Assembly: GCA_019414565.1 (NCBI GenBank)
Contig: DXLU01000031.1
Span: 62,001-126,000 of the forward strand
Direction: 5' to 3'
DNA: 64,000 nt
Source: Collinsella sp.
Lineage (GTDB): Bacteria; Actinomycetota; Coriobacteriia; Coriobacteriales; Coriobacteriaceae
This document shows positions 43,699-53,575 of the stretch, piece by piece. How positions within the stretch are numbered: position 1 is the stretch's first letter; the number at the start of each line of letters is the position of its first letter. The notes under the pieces were generated by a model that had not been told where the DNA came from, did not search any database, and saw only the letters and a program-made list of their open reading frames with translations. The translations under genes and the position numbers were made by a program.

Positions 43699-43998
43699 AT
43701 GGCACTGACAGGAGCCCAGGTCAAGCAACTTCGCAGCATGGCCCATCACCTCAACCCCGCCATCATTATCGGTAAGTCCGATGTCAACGAGGGCACCGTC
43801 GAGCAGACGGTCGCCTACCTGGAGAAGCACGAACTCGTTAAGTGCTCCGTGCTCGATGGCTCCAGTCTTTCCGCCCGCGAGGCCGCCGAAGAGCTCTCCG
43901 AGCGTTGCCACGCCGAGGTCGTCCAGGTCATCGGCCGCAAGTTCTCGCTGTATCGCGAGTCCTCGCGCAAGGACATCGAGAAGATCAAGCTCGTCTAA
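43699..43998 (+). CDS. yhbY: CRM-domain RNA-binding protein YhbY
   Basis: A 99-aa protein of the CRS1/YhbY family that binds pre-50S ribosomal particles. Seen: LRSMAHHLNPAIIIGKSDVN with the GKS-type loop, and VVQVIGRKFSLYRESS. Family length. A terminator follows at 44036. Confidence 0.9.
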   Translation: MALTGAQVKQLRSMAHHLNPAIIIGKSDVNEGTVEQTVAYLEKHELVKCSVLDGSSLSAREAAEELSERCHAEVVQVIGRKFSLYRESSRKDIEKIKLV

Positions 43999-44035
43999 GA
44001 GCCAATGATCCGGCGAGCCAACACATGGCAAGCTT

Positions 44036-44070
44036 ACGGGTGCCCAAGTACTTCGGGCGCCCGTTTTTTA
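44036..44070. terminator. Terminator between yhbY and the SARP-like gene
   Basis: ACGGGTGCCC with GGGCGCCCGT (one G-U pair), followed by TTTTTTA; it can serve yhbY and overlaps the convergent gene's stop. Confidence 0.75.
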
Positions 44071-47067
44071 TCGCTCGACCAGCACGCGATTGAGCCGCCC
44101 CTCCACCAAGCGCTCGTATAGACGCCGCGTCTCGGGCTCGGGCACGCCATTGACCTGCTCCCTTAGATGGTGCATATGCCCGCTGTACAGCTCGACGATA
44201 TCGCGCCGCCGCCCCGCCGCACTGTAGACGCGCATGGCGCAGCGCACCATATCCTCACGCGCTGTTTCCTGCCGAAGCCCCGACTCCGCCAGCCAAATCG
44301 CCGACTGCAGATCGTTTTCTTCTAGAGCGGCATTTGCTCCCTTAATCATGCAATCGATGTACTTTGACTGCATAATGCGTCGCATACGCAAAAAGTAGGT
44401 GGGGTTACAGCCATTGGGAACATACAGCGGTCCGGCATAAAGCTGCTCAATCTTAAGGCACAGCTCAACTAAATGGGGCCCGCGCGCACCCGTGCGATTT
44501 CCCAAAACCTCGCGGCTTATCTGGTCAAACAGCCGTACATCGGTCTTGACGTAGTCGCCGTTGAGTCCGATGCATTCATTTTGGATGAGCACACACGACT
44601 TGCCATCCGGCGTCGGTCCCAAAGCCGACCGCAAGCGCGATATCGTCGAGTACAGGTTGTTGCGGGCGCTATTGAACTCGGCATGGGGCCACAGCTCCAT
44701 AGCCAGCGTCTCGCGGTCGACCAGTGTATCCATGCCCAGCGCAAGTCGCTCGGCAAGCGTCGCCGCTTTCTTGCGGCGCCACATCTTATCCGTGATGGGA
44801 AACCCGTCGCGCTCGGCGCGAAACGCCCCAAACATGCGGATCTCGATATGGCCAATCACATCGACACCCTCGGCATCGCCGGCCTGGAACAGACGCTCGC
44901 CTTCGCCCTCAAAGTCGTCACGCAGCGAATACCGCGACAGCTCGCGCACCGGGAGCTTCTTTCGAATTCTAGCAGCCGGCTCACCCAGACAATGCATCGC
45001 AAGACGCGCAAACAGCCGATACGACGGATCCAAAATCCCCGGGCGGTTCATGGACATCCAGGCTGCAAGGTCGCTATCGCGGCCCGCGGAGGCCAAATGC
45101 AGCGCCACCATCCAAGCCTCGGCACCACCGACCTGCGTCCGACTCAAATCGAGCAGCTCTGCCTCTTCGCGCACCGATACCATCGATGTATTGCGTAAGT
45201 ACGCCGCGCGCTCTAGCAGCAGCGCGTTGTCGCGTATGTATCCAATCGATTCCTCGGCAAGCCTAAGCACCTGCACCGCACGGAATTTGGCATTGACCGG
45301 ACGCCCCTCAGCCAACGACTGCCAGCCTTCTAGTATCAAGCCAAACAACTGGACTTGATTGTCACGCACACGCACGGCAAAACGGTCGAGCTCATTGAAT
45401 GCCTGCTCGTCGGTCACCGGCATGCCGGCAAACAGGCGCCGCGCCGATAACACCATGCGCACCCAGATGGCGAGCGCTCGGATTCCACGCGCTTCAAGTG
45501 CCTCGAGCGTCAGAGCCATCTCGTCATCACGCTCGTCAGTCCCCGCATACGACCCATCAAATAGCTCCGTCAACATACGGTCCGCGCGCACAAACGTCCC
45601 CGCGATATCGAGCTCACAATCGTAGGCTTTATCCGTTTTGAGCCCCGCGAGGATCTCGCCACCCTTCGCCCGCTCGGTCAGTCCATGCTTTATCTCGACA
45701 TGTGCGGACAGCATGTCGAGTGCGGCACAAGACGCCTCGCTTTCCAACGCCGTATGGCTTGCCGGAAGCCCCAGACCACTATCTCCATAACAGGCGGCCG
45801 TAAACGCGTGCGCCACCTTCCACGACACGGGATTGAGCTCGGAAATCGCTTGTTCGCCCGCACGCTCGATAATTGAGGCCATATACCGCGCAAGCTTTGT
45901 ATTGGAGACGCTCACCGCCGCCAGATAGATGCCGAGCGCCTCGTCAGGCGTCGGCTCCGAGGCCCGGTCATCTGCCTCGGTCTTTCCCAGCGCCGCGCGG
46001 CAGACATCCCCTCCATGCCCCGTCAGGGCCAGATCGACCCCATACTGCCCGGCAAGCTCCAACACCGCACTGCGGTCCAAAAATGCGTCGGCGAGGTCCA
46101 TCGCGGTATCGCAGCGCCCCGCTTTAATCAATATACGCGCCGCCCGCACAACGAGTTCGGGGCGAATTTCGGCGACCAGCTTGCGCAATCGCAGGCGTGC
46201 GTTGTCCTCGGTACCCAAGCAGGTAAAGCGCCGGTCTGCCGGATCAACGCCAAAAATGGGATAATCGCGGACAAGATAGGACTGGTCAATCGCCGAAAGC
46301 CTAACACCGCAAGCCTCGAGCTCCGAAATATTGCCCTCACCCATTAAGACCATCAAGCATGCCACACTAAACAGGGCGTTGTTCTCGAGCGACGCCAGAT
46401 CAACAAGTGCCGCACCGTAGATATTGACGATCTCGTTTTCGAGCATCTGGGCAACGTCTCCCTGCCCGTATAGTCCCGACTGCATAGCCGAGACGAGCTC
46501 GGGCACGCCCTGCGTAAGCTGATAGAAGTCGAGCGACGTGCTGATCGAAAACGCCGATGCCCACGCCGAATACTCATAGGCATGCACCTTGAGCATCTGC
46601 GCGTTGACTTTAATCGAATCGCCCAGTCCGTGAATCAGCTGGCGATTCGAAGGACGGCAGCTCATAAAGACCCCAACCCCCATAGCACGCAGGGTTCGGA
46701 TTCGGTCGATCAGCTCCTCGGTCTCGCTCTGGCTGAGGTTAGGCACGTTATCGATTGCAATCAGGGAGTGCGGCTTGTCCTTAAGCTCTTCGGTAACGAC
46801 CTCGAGCTGCATAAACACCTCGCGCCCAATGGCGCGGTCTGCCTCGATGATCCGCACAGGACCTCGCGTCGGATCGCTTTTAACCTCTTGGGCATACTGC
46901 AGCAGCACCGAGGTTTTCCCAAAGCCATCAGGCGCGTAGAGGACTACGATGCCGGCCTTTCGGCCCTTGGCGATAAGTTCGTTCATCAAGCGATCGCGCC
47001 GCACCATATAGCTACTGCCCAGCGGCATAAGCTCGAGGTCGTCCGAATTGCCCAAATCGTTAACCAT
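44068..47067 (-). CDS. Large SARP/BTAD-type transcriptional regulator with AAA-like ATPase domain
   Basis: 999 aa. The N-terminal part is a STAND/MalT-like NTPase (VVLYAPDGFGKTSVLLQYAQ with a Walker A-like loop, then SLIAIDNVPNLSQSE). The middle is a helical sensor region. The C-terminal ~250 residues hold an OmpR-type winged helix (IEIRMFGAFRAERDGFPITD, then LAMELWPHAEFNSARNNLYS) followed by the helical BTAD domain. In LuxR/MalT proteins the DNA-binding part is also C-terminal, but here it is winged-helix rather than LuxR-like. The Walker A is atypical (GFGKTS) yet usable. Targets are not evident; neighbours are unrelated metabolic genes. Confidence 0.8.
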   Translation of the reverse strand: MVNDLGNSDDLELMPLGSSYMVRRDRLMNELIAKGRKAGIVVLYAPDGFGKTSVLLQYAQEVKSDPTRGPVRIIEADRAIGREVFMQLEVVTEELKDKPHSLIAIDNVPNLSQSETEELIDRIRTLRAMGVGVFMSCRPSNRQLIHGLGDSIKVNAQMLKVHAYEYSAWASAFSISTSLDFYQLTQGVPELVSAMQSGLYGQGDVAQMLENEIVNIYGAALVDLASLENNALFSVACLMVLMGEGNISELEACGVRLSAIDQSYLVRDYPIFGVDPADRRFTCLGTEDNARLRLRKLVAEIRPELVVRAARILIKAGRCDTAMDLADAFLDRSAVLELAGQYGVDLALTGHGGDVCRAALGKTEADDRASEPTPDEALGIYLAAVSVSNTKLARYMASIIERAGEQAISELNPVSWKVAHAFTAACYGDSGLGLPASHTALESEASCAALDMLSAHVEIKHGLTERAKGGEILAGLKTDKAYDCELDIAGTFVRADRMLTELFDGSYAGTDERDDEMALTLEALEARGIRALAIWVRMVLSARRLFAGMPVTDEQAFNELDRFAVRVRDNQVQLFGLILEGWQSLAEGRPVNAKFRAVQVLRLAEESIGYIRDNALLLERAAYLRNTSMVSVREEAELLDLSRTQVGGAEAWMVALHLASAGRDSDLAAWMSMNRPGILDPSYRLFARLAMHCLGEPAARIRKKLPVRELSRYSLRDDFEGEGERLFQAGDAEGVDVIGHIEIRMFGAFRAERDGFPITDKMWRRKKAATLAERLALGMDTLVDRETLAMELWPHAEFNSARNNLYSTISRLRSALGPTPDGKSCVLIQNECIGLNGDYVKTDVRLFDQISREVLGNRTGARGPHLVELCLKIEQLYAGPLYVPNGCNPTYFLRMRRIMQSKYIDCMIKGANAALEENDLQSAIWLAESGLRQETAREDMVRCAMRVYSAAGRRRDIVELYSGHMHHLREQVNGVPEPETRRLYERLVEGRLNRVLVER

Positions 47068-47450
47068 GCCCGCTCCTCAACTCGACCACATGGACACCGT
47101 AACGCTAGACCATATGTATCGCTAGATGAATAGAGCGATGCTACGGTTTAGGATGTTTGCTGGTACGCAAATGGCAAGTTTTTGTTCAGCGTGGTCCGAT
47201 TGAAACTTATCCCCCAACCAATCAGTCTTTGCGCAGGTCAATGCGCTTGCCAGCTTGTCCCATCCTTTGGCAGTTTACCTTAAATGAGCGCTGTTCAATT
47301 GTGTTGCGCAACTCACCTAGCGCCAGCTACCGTCTGCGACCTTTTCATAGCATTTATGCATAGTATCTGTTATGGAATGAATCATGCTGCACCAGACGCA
47401 CCCGTCAAGTTCGCGGCAAGGTTTTCGTCAAGCACACGGCGTGCACTCAG
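47068..47450. other. Intergenic region upstream of the SARP-like gene
   Basis: No gene seen; presumably holds the promoter of the regulator. Confidence 0.3.
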
Positions 47451-47477
47451 AAAAAAGGCCCCCGCAAAGCGGAGGCC
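47451..47477 (-). terminator. nagB terminator
   Basis: Stem 47457-47465 with 47469-47477, then TTTTTT on the minus strand. Confidence 0.8.
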
Positions 47478-47511
47478 TTCGGCAAAGCTATGTCGAGGTG
47501 ATAGGCTTTCG

Positions 47512-48240
47512 CTACTCGCAGAGCGAAAGGGCGGCCTCGTCGGCAACGACAACGCAGTTGGTGTGCAGCTGCAGGATCGAGGCAGGGCACTCGGGGGTAA
47601 CCGGACCAAAGCACATGTCATGCACGGCTTGGGCCTTGGCCTCGCCATTGGCGACAACCAGGATCATGCGGGCATACATGATGGTCTGAGTGCCCATGGT
47701 GTAGGCCTGACGAGGCACGTCGTCGATGCTGTCAAACAGGCGGCTGTTGGCCTGAATAGTGCTCTCGGTAAGGTCGACACAGTGCGTACCCTTGGAGAAG
47801 TGATCATCGGGCTCGTTGAAGCCAATGTGACCGTTGTTACCGATGCCGAGCAGCTGCAGATCAGGGTAACCGGCAGCAGCGACGATCTTGTCATACTCAG
47901 AGCAGGCAGCGGCAGCGTCGGGATTGGAGCCATCGGGCACATGCGTGTTGTTCAGGTCGATGTTAATGTGATCGAAGAAGTTCTCACGCATAAAGTAGTG
48001 GTAGCTCTGGGGATCGTCGTGCGAAAGGCCACGATACTCGTCGAGGTTGTAGGTGCTGACCTCGGCAAAGTCGACGTCACCCTTCTTGTACCAAGCGGCG
48101 AGCTGCTTGTAGGCGCCAATCGGAGTGGAGCCGGTGGCAAGACCCAGCACGCAATCGGGCTTGAGAATAACCTGGGCCGAGATGATATTGGCGGCCTTGC
48201 GGCTCATATCCTCGTAGTCTTTAGCTTTAATGATCTTCAT
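47512..48240 (-). CDS. nagB: Glucosamine-6-phosphate deaminase
   Basis: A 242-aa enzyme converting glucosamine-6-phosphate to fructose-6-phosphate and ammonia. Seen: LGLATGSTPIGAYKQL, TYNLDEYRGLSHDDPQSYHY, GIGNNGHIGFNEP and the C-terminal AALSLCE. The start at 48240 gives the typical length; upstream in-frame sequence is not conserved-looking. It lies downstream of a PTS IIA gene and close to glmM, so amino-sugar use and synthesis genes cluster here. Confidence 0.95.
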   Translation of the reverse strand: MKIIKAKDYEDMSRKAANIISAQVILKPDCVLGLATGSTPIGAYKQLAAWYKKGDVDFAEVSTYNLDEYRGLSHDDPQSYHYFMRENFFDHINIDLNNTHVPDGSNPDAAAACSEYDKIVAAAGYPDLQLLGIGNNGHIGFNEPDDHFSKGTHCVDLTESTIQANSRLFDSIDDVPRQAYTMGTQTIMYARMILVVANGEAKAQAVHDMCFGPVTPECPASILQLHTNCVVVADEAALSLCE

Positions 48241-48438
48241 TACGCGTCCTTTCTCGTACAAGAGAGGCAAGGCTCCCCTTACAAGCACTTGCCCGCGGCC
48301 CGCGTCGGCCGCAACCAACGTGTGCGGCCACCAGGGCGAGGTCGCGTAATGTATGTGTCTCGTGTCTACCCGCGTCGAGGCCCCTGCCCGTCCACGGTGA
48401 CCCAAAGCTGTTTAGCTTCGGACAAATCCCATCTTGCC

Positions 48439-48472
48439 ACGGAGGGCGCCCTGTTTCAAGGGCGCCCTCCGT
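48439..48472. terminator. Strong hairpin between the PTS IIA gene and nagB
   Basis: A perfect 13-bp stem (48439-48451 with 48460-48472) without a T-tract; may attenuate or stabilise the upstream transcript. Confidence 0.5.
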
Positions 48473-48512
48473 AAACGTGTTTGAATTGTAGGCTAAAGGC
48501 AAAGCGGAGCGA

Positions 48513-49010
48513 CTAGCGCTCACGCGCGACGATGAGCTGGTCCATCTCCTCGACATGCTCGCCAACGGAGCCTTTGATGCTCGAGAACTCAACGGAGTTG
48601 CACACCAAGATGGGAACCGTCACATCGTAACCCTCGGCAGCAATTGCCTCGCGATCGAACTCGATGAGCACATCGCCCTTATGGACGATGTCACCCACTT
48701 GCGCATGTACAGTAAAGTGCTTGCCCTCGAGCTGAACAGTGTCCAAACCAACGTGGATGAGCACGTCCAAGCCATCGACCGTGTTGAGCGCAACGGCGTG
48801 ACCCGTGGGAAAAATGGCCTCGACCTTGGCGTCTGCCGGCGCAATCACACGCGTACCCGTAGGCTGAATGGCAACGCCCTGGCCCAAAAGGCCGGTGGCA
48901 AACGTCTGATCGTTTACCTCGGAGAGCGGAATGACGTCGCCCGAGATGGGAGCATCCAGCGTAAGGACTCGACCACGCATACCAAAAGACCTTAGGACTT
49001 TAGTGAACAT
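48513..49010 (-). CDS. crr: PTS glucose-type EIIA component
   Basis: A 165-aa EIIA-Glc domain: PISGDVIPLSEVNDQTFA, GLLGQGVAIQPTGTRVIAPA, and the phosphorylated histidine in VDGLDVLIHVGLDTVQLEGK. It passes phosphate from HPr to a sugar EIIBC and regulates uptake. The start at 49010 follows GAGGGGGAG. No EIIBC is adjacent, so it probably serves several transporters. Confidence 0.9.
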   Translation of the reverse strand: MFTKVLRSFGMRGRVLTLDAPISGDVIPLSEVNDQTFATGLLGQGVAIQPTGTRVIAPADAKVEAIFPTGHAVALNTVDGLDVLIHVGLDTVQLEGKHFTVHAQVGDIVHKGDVLIEFDREAIAAEGYDVTVPILVCNSVEFSSIKGSVGEHVEEMDQLIVARER

Positions 49011-49081
49011 GCTCCCCCTCGGACATACCAATCAATCAAAATTGCTTTAACAGTTTACCACTTGGCACCCGTTTTTGACCA

Positions 49082-50419
49082 TTAGGGAAGTTCACGCTTG
49101 ACAACCTCGACGATGTCGTCGACAACGCGCTGGGTGAGCTCGTGCGTCTCCGCCTCGGCCATAACGCGAACCAGCGGCTCGGTACCGCTCGGGCGCACCA
49201 AGATGCGGCCGCGGCCGTTGAGCTCCTTCTCGGCGGCAGCGACGGCGTCCCAAATGGGCTGGCAATCGTCCAGGCCGGCCTTGTTGTCCGAATGCACGTT
49301 GACGAGTACCTGCGGGTACTTCTTCATGATGCCGGCAAGGTCGGTGAGGGTGCGGCCGGTGCGCTTGAGCACGGCCAGCAGCTGCAGGGCCGTCACCAGC
49401 CCGTCACCGGTGGTGTTGTGCTCCAGGAAGATGATGTGGCCGGACTGCTCGCCACCGATGACGGCGCCATCCGCGAGCATGCGCTCAAGAACATAGCGGT
49501 CGCCCACGGCGGTCTGGACCATCTCGAAGCCCTGCTCCTTCATTGCGATGGAGAAGCCCAGGTTGCACATAACGGTCGAGACGATCTCGGAATTGGCGAG
49601 CTTGCCGCGAGCGGCCAGGTCGGAGCCGCAGATGGCAAGAATGTAGTCGCCATCGATCTCGTTGCCCTCGCTGTCCACGAACAGCACGCGATCGGCGTCG
49701 CCGTCGTGGGCCAGGCCGATGTCGGCGTGGGTTCGCAGCACGAGCTCGCGCAGGGGCTCAAGGTGCGTAGAGCCGCACTCAACGTTAATGTCGGTGCCGC
49801 AGTAATCGGTGTTGATGGCATGGACCGTGGCGCCCAGGCGCTGCAGCGCGGCGGGCGTGGTCTGGCAGGAAGCACCGTGGCCGCAGTCGACGGCAACAAC
49901 CAGGCCATCGAGTTTAAGGCCGTCGAGCGTGCTGATGGCATGATCGACATAGGCCTTGCGGGCGTCTTTCATCTTGATGATATGACCCACACCGGCGCCG
50001 GTCGGCAGCGTGTCGGCAGCCATGGCCTCCTCGGACATGACCCAGGCGCTGATCTCTTCCTCGACAGCATCGGGAAGCTTCATGCCCTTGCGGCTAAAGA
50101 ACTTGATGCCGTTGAACTCCGGCGGATTGTGCGAAGCGGAGATGACGATGCCGCCGTCGAGCTCGTTTTGGACGGTGAGCAGCGCCACGGCCGGCGTAGG
50201 GATAACGCCGCAGCAATGCGGACGGCCGCCCTCTGCCATAATGCCAGCGGTCAGAGCACTCTCGAGCATGGTACCCGAAAGACGCGTGTCGCGGCCGATG
50301 CAGATGTCCGGGCCAAGGAACTTGGTCGCCGCGCGGCCCAGGCGAAACGCGAGGTCGCACGAGAGGTCGGCGTTGGCGACGCCACGGACGCCATCGGTAC
50401 CGAAGATGTTCTGGGGCAT
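49082..50419 (-). CDS. glmM: Phosphoglucosamine mutase
   Basis: A 445-aa enzyme making glucosamine-1-phosphate for cell-wall precursors. Seen: IFGTDGVRGVAN, phosphoserine loop VISASHNPPEFNGIKFF, metal loop LAHDGDADRVLFVD, sugar loop GGEQSGHI and C-terminal RPSGTEPLVRVMAE. The start at 50419 follows GGAAGGAG. It lies downstream of rplM-rpsI with a terminator between. Confidence 0.97.
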   Translation of the reverse strand: MPQNIFGTDGVRGVANADLSCDLAFRLGRAATKFLGPDICIGRDTRLSGTMLESALTAGIMAEGGRPHCCGVIPTPAVALLTVQNELDGGIVISASHNPPEFNGIKFFSRKGMKLPDAVEEEISAWVMSEEAMAADTLPTGAGVGHIIKMKDARKAYVDHAISTLDGLKLDGLVVAVDCGHGASCQTTPAALQRLGATVHAINTDYCGTDINVECGSTHLEPLRELVLRTHADIGLAHDGDADRVLFVDSEGNEIDGDYILAICGSDLAARGKLANSEIVSTVMCNLGFSIAMKEQGFEMVQTAVGDRYVLERMLADGAVIGGEQSGHIIFLEHNTTGDGLVTALQLLAVLKRTGRTLTDLAGIMKKYPQVLVNVHSDNKAGLDDCQPIWDAVAAAEKELNGRGRILVRPSGTEPLVRVMAEAETHELTQRVVDDIVEVVKRELP

Positions 50420-50469
50420 AGGATCGCTCCTTCCCAAGTGGGCAAAACGAAGCCGCCCACCCTAGTCGA

Positions 50470-50510
50470 AAAGAAAAGCGGGACCCACCGAGCAGTCGGT
50501 AGGCCCCGCT
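50470..50510 (-). terminator. rplM-rpsI operon terminator
   Basis: A 15-position stem with G-U pairs (50477-50491 with 50496-50510), then TTTCTTTT on the minus strand; it sits between rpsI and glmM. Confidence 0.8.
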
Positions 50511-50541
50511 TGTACATTGTATCTCGTAAGGAGATAAAACC

Positions 50542-50937
<396 letters not shown>

Positions 50938-50939
50938 CT

Positions 50940-51383
50940 TTAAGCCTCCAGCTCAATCTTCGTGGGGTTCTGGGCAGCGTGCGGATGCTCGGCACCAGCG
51001 TAGACCTTAAGCTTGGTCATCTGGGCACGGCCGAGGGTGGTCTTGGGCAGCATGCCGCGAACGGCGCGCTCGATGACCTTCTCCGGGTGCTTCTCCATAG
51101 CCTGGCGGAAGCTCTCAGCCTTGAGGCCGCCGTTGTAGCCGCTGTGGCGATAATAGGTCTTCGTGTCGGCCTTGTTGCCGGTAAGCTGGACCTTATCGGC
51201 GTTGATGACGACAACGAAGTCGCCGCAGTCGCTGTTGGGCGTGAACTGGGGCTTGTTCTTACCGCGCAGGATCATTGCGATCTGGGTGGCAAGACGGCCC
51301 AGGACAGCACCATCGGCGTCGACGAGAACCCAGTTGCGCTGGACCTCGCCCTGCTTGGCGTAGTGAGTCGATTTCGAAATCAC
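50940..51383 (-). CDS. rplM: 50S ribosomal protein L13
   Basis: 147 aa: NWVLVDADGAVLGRLATQIA, GDFVVVINADKVQLTGNKAD, and the C-terminal YAGAEHPHAAQNP. First gene of the rplM-rpsI pair; its promoter and leader lie in 51384-51540. Confidence 0.98.
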   Translation of the reverse strand: MISKSTHYAKQGEVQRNWVLVDADGAVLGRLATQIAMILRGKNKPQFTPNSDCGDFVVVINADKVQLTGNKADTKTYYRHSGYNGGLKAESFRQAMEKHPEKVIERAVRGMLPKTTLGRAQMTKLKVYAGAEHPHAAQNPTKIELEA

Positions 51384-51540
51384 TTAGACTCCTCCATGTA
51401 CAGTACGTGTTGTTACAGAGATTCACGGGGCTCTGCAAGTAACCCGTCCATATTACCCCGCTCGCCGCCCGAGTCAACAGGTATTTTGGCTCCGACCAGA
51501 GTTTCTGCACATGTCATCCATGGGTCATGACGTCGCGACA

Positions 51541-52419
51541 CTAGCGCTCGACAAATGCCTCGATATCACTCAGTAGGCGCTTTGCCTCCTGGCGGCCCTG
51601 AATATACAGGTCGAGGAGCTTTGCCGGATCATGCTCAACGTGACCGACCTCGACCGGCTTTTGTGGAGCAACGACCAGCGCGCGGCCCTCGCGCTCATAC
51701 TTCCACAGATGCATGCGCTGGATGTTATAGCGGTCGTGGCGCGTCTCGATAGCCTCAAGCAGGTAGGGGTAGTCGGCATAGCGAGCGCGTGCGGCGGGCA
51801 TAAACTCGTAGGGCTTTTTTTCGTACGAGCGGTCCTGCGTGACAATGACAACCGCGCGGTCGAAGCCCGCCTCCTCCAGCACGTGCTCGATGGGGACCGA
51901 ATCGGCTACGCCGCCGTCGACGTATTTGTGCCCATCGATCTCGACCGGCGGCGTCACCAGCGGCAGCGACGTCGAGGCGCGCACGGCATCGAGGTCGAGC
52001 ACGGCGCTTTTGACCGGCAGGTATGCAGCGGTTCCAAAGAGCATGTCCGTCGCGACGGCGTACATCTTGGTGGGGCTCGCGTCGAACGCTTCGTTGTCAA
52101 AGGGATCCAGGCGGTCCTGGACATCGTTGAAGATAAAATCGTAACCCACGATGGAGCCCGTGGACGCAAACGATGCGGCGCCCATGAAGCGGTTGTCATT
52201 GCAGAAAGCCAGGTTGATGCGGTTGGCACGGCCGATCTGATGCGACTTGTAGTTCACGCCGTTGAGAGCGCCGGCCGATACGCCATATACCGCCGGAATC
52301 TCGACGCCGGCCTCCATGAGAACGTCGAGTACGCCTGCGGTAAATTGCCCGCGGAAGCTGCCGCCCTCCAAAACGAGCGCGACCTTGCCGGCGTTCTTTG
52401 CCTTATCTTCTGCAGTCAT
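51541..52419 (-). CDS. Patatin-like phospholipase
   Basis: A 292-aa patatin-family lipid acyl hydrolase: oxyanion loop LVLEGGSFRGQFTAGVLD, nucleophile serine in VYGVSAGALNGV, and the paired aspartate in YVDGGVADSVPIEH. No signal peptide is seen, so it likely acts on internal or membrane lipids. It is the usual RssA/YjjU-type size. It stands alone, between the ribosomal genes and a repeat-rich region. Confidence 0.88.
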   Translation of the reverse strand: MTAEDKAKNAGKVALVLEGGSFRGQFTAGVLDVLMEAGVEIPAVYGVSAGALNGVNYKSHQIGRANRINLAFCNDNRFMGAASFASTGSIVGYDFIFNDVQDRLDPFDNEAFDASPTKMYAVATDMLFGTAAYLPVKSAVLDLDAVRASTSLPLVTPPVEIDGHKYVDGGVADSVPIEHVLEEAGFDRAVVIVTQDRSYEKKPYEFMPAARARYADYPYLLEAIETRHDRYNIQRMHLWKYEREGRALVVAPQKPVEVGHVEHDPAKLLDLYIQGRQEAKRLLSDIEAFVER

Positions 52420-52506
52420 ATTGACCTCCTGCGATTGCGTTTTGGCTTTCTTCTACCCAGTTTTGGAATGGAGGGCGCATAGGTTTTGGAGTTGAGAATA
52501 TGGAGC

Positions 52507-52645
52507 GGAAAGCGTGTCCCAATTTGAGGCGGGATTCCGGGATGAACTTTCCGCTTGGACCGCCGTTGGGAAAGCGTGTCCCGTTCTGAGCGCGGATTCC
52601 GGGATGGATTTTCCGCCTGGGCCGCCGTTAGGAAAGCGCGTCCCA
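52507..52645. repeat. 62-bp tandem repeat, two full copies and a part
   Basis: Units at 52507-52568 and 52569-52630 (GGAAAGCGTGTCCC, then GGATTCCGGGATG, then CCGCCGTT) differ at a few positions; a third starts at 52631. No gene. Confidence 0.65.
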
Positions 52646-52655
52646 CCCTACGTTG

Positions 52656-52926
52656 CCGTAGCGTTTGCTTAACGCCCGCGCCCTGCACAGAGTTCGATTC
52701 CCCGCGGGTTTGGGGTTCCGTTGATGCGGCGCATGGCCGGCTGAGATTCGATAACATCGCATCCATATTGGGCTGATAGTTTGCGCGGAGAATCCGCGTA
52801 TTTGCTTCGCAAATCCGCGCCGGCTTCGGCCGGCTGCCGCCGCCCTCGCCCGCGGGCTACAAACGCTTCGCGTTTGCTTAACGCCCGCGCCCTGCATAGA
52901 GTTCGATTCTCCGCGGTATCCATATG
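52656..52926. repeat. Repeated T-arm-like fragments and small hairpins next to tmRNA
   Basis: The block CGTTTGCTTAACGCCCGCGC through GAGTTCGATTC and CCGCGG occurs near 52661-52709 and 52869-52915, reading opposite to ssrA and resembling its T-arm. Between the copies are runs of short hairpins with TTC(G) loops. Likely remnants of past integrations or recombination at ssrA. Confidence 0.5.
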
Positions 52927-52964
52927 TAATAAAAAGGCAGGTAGAGACACTTCTCTACCTGCCT
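52927..52964 (-). terminator. ssrA terminator
   Basis: A 13-bp perfect stem (52935-52947 with 52952-52964) followed on the minus strand by TTTTTATTA. Confidence 0.85.
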
Positions 52965-52972
52965 GTTACGTA

Positions 52973-53336
52973 TGGTGGAGGCGCGGAGAATCGAACTCCG
53001 GTCCACGAAAGCCCCCTGATTGGCATCTCCAAGCTCAGTCGCTGGTTTTGTCTCGGACGCTTTGCGCGCAGCGACACGCTCGCGGCGTCCTAACCGGTTC
53101 GGTCTTAGCCTGCGCCATACCGATTACGTGCGCAGGAGCATTCCCCTAAAATGACGTCGCGCCGGTGTCGGGGAAATCACCGGGTTGACGCGCCGCTATA
53201 AACTAAGCAGCGAGAGCCATAGGCTCAAAAGAAGAGTTGTTGTCAATTCAATTTGACGGTACCCCTGTTTAACGAGGCGAGGAGACCTCGGCTTGCTTCC
53301 TCTCTCAGAGCTATCGTGTCGAAACCAGTCGCCCCC
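52973..53336 (-). ncRNA. ssrA: Transfer-messenger RNA (tmRNA)
   Basis: Rescues stalled ribosomes and tags their products. The tRNA-like ends pair (GGGGGCG with CGCCTCC), the 5' part has the conserved GACTGGTTTCGACA, the 3' end has the T-arm GGAGTTCGATTCTCC and encoded CCA. A tag frame ending DNNSSFEPMALAA followed by TAG lies near 53215-53260. The exact resume codon is not assigned. Confidence 0.92.
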
Positions 53337-53575
53337 GAATGTCGGGAAAGTCTGGATGGCATTGGGCACGCAAGCACCCAACACCCGTCGACTTTTCAAG
53401 GAGCATGCAGGGCGAGCCCCGCTTGTGGAGTGTTATCTTACCACGTTCTGAAAGCGGACAGCTGTTCTATGCACGAGCTGTGAAGACCCCAATGTGCGCC
53501 GCACTTCGCACTTTTGCCACCGATCGCGTAACGTATATTTTCGCCAAGCAAAATTGACCCGTCGAAAGGACCGTT

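Noticed and set aside
47284..48474. Plus-strand 396-aa open frame over nagB
   Set aside because: It is antisense to a clear nagB and arises from high-GC codon bias.
52507..52645. Possible CRISPR array
   Set aside because: The units are contiguous 62-bp tandem repeats without unique spacers, and no cas gene is present.
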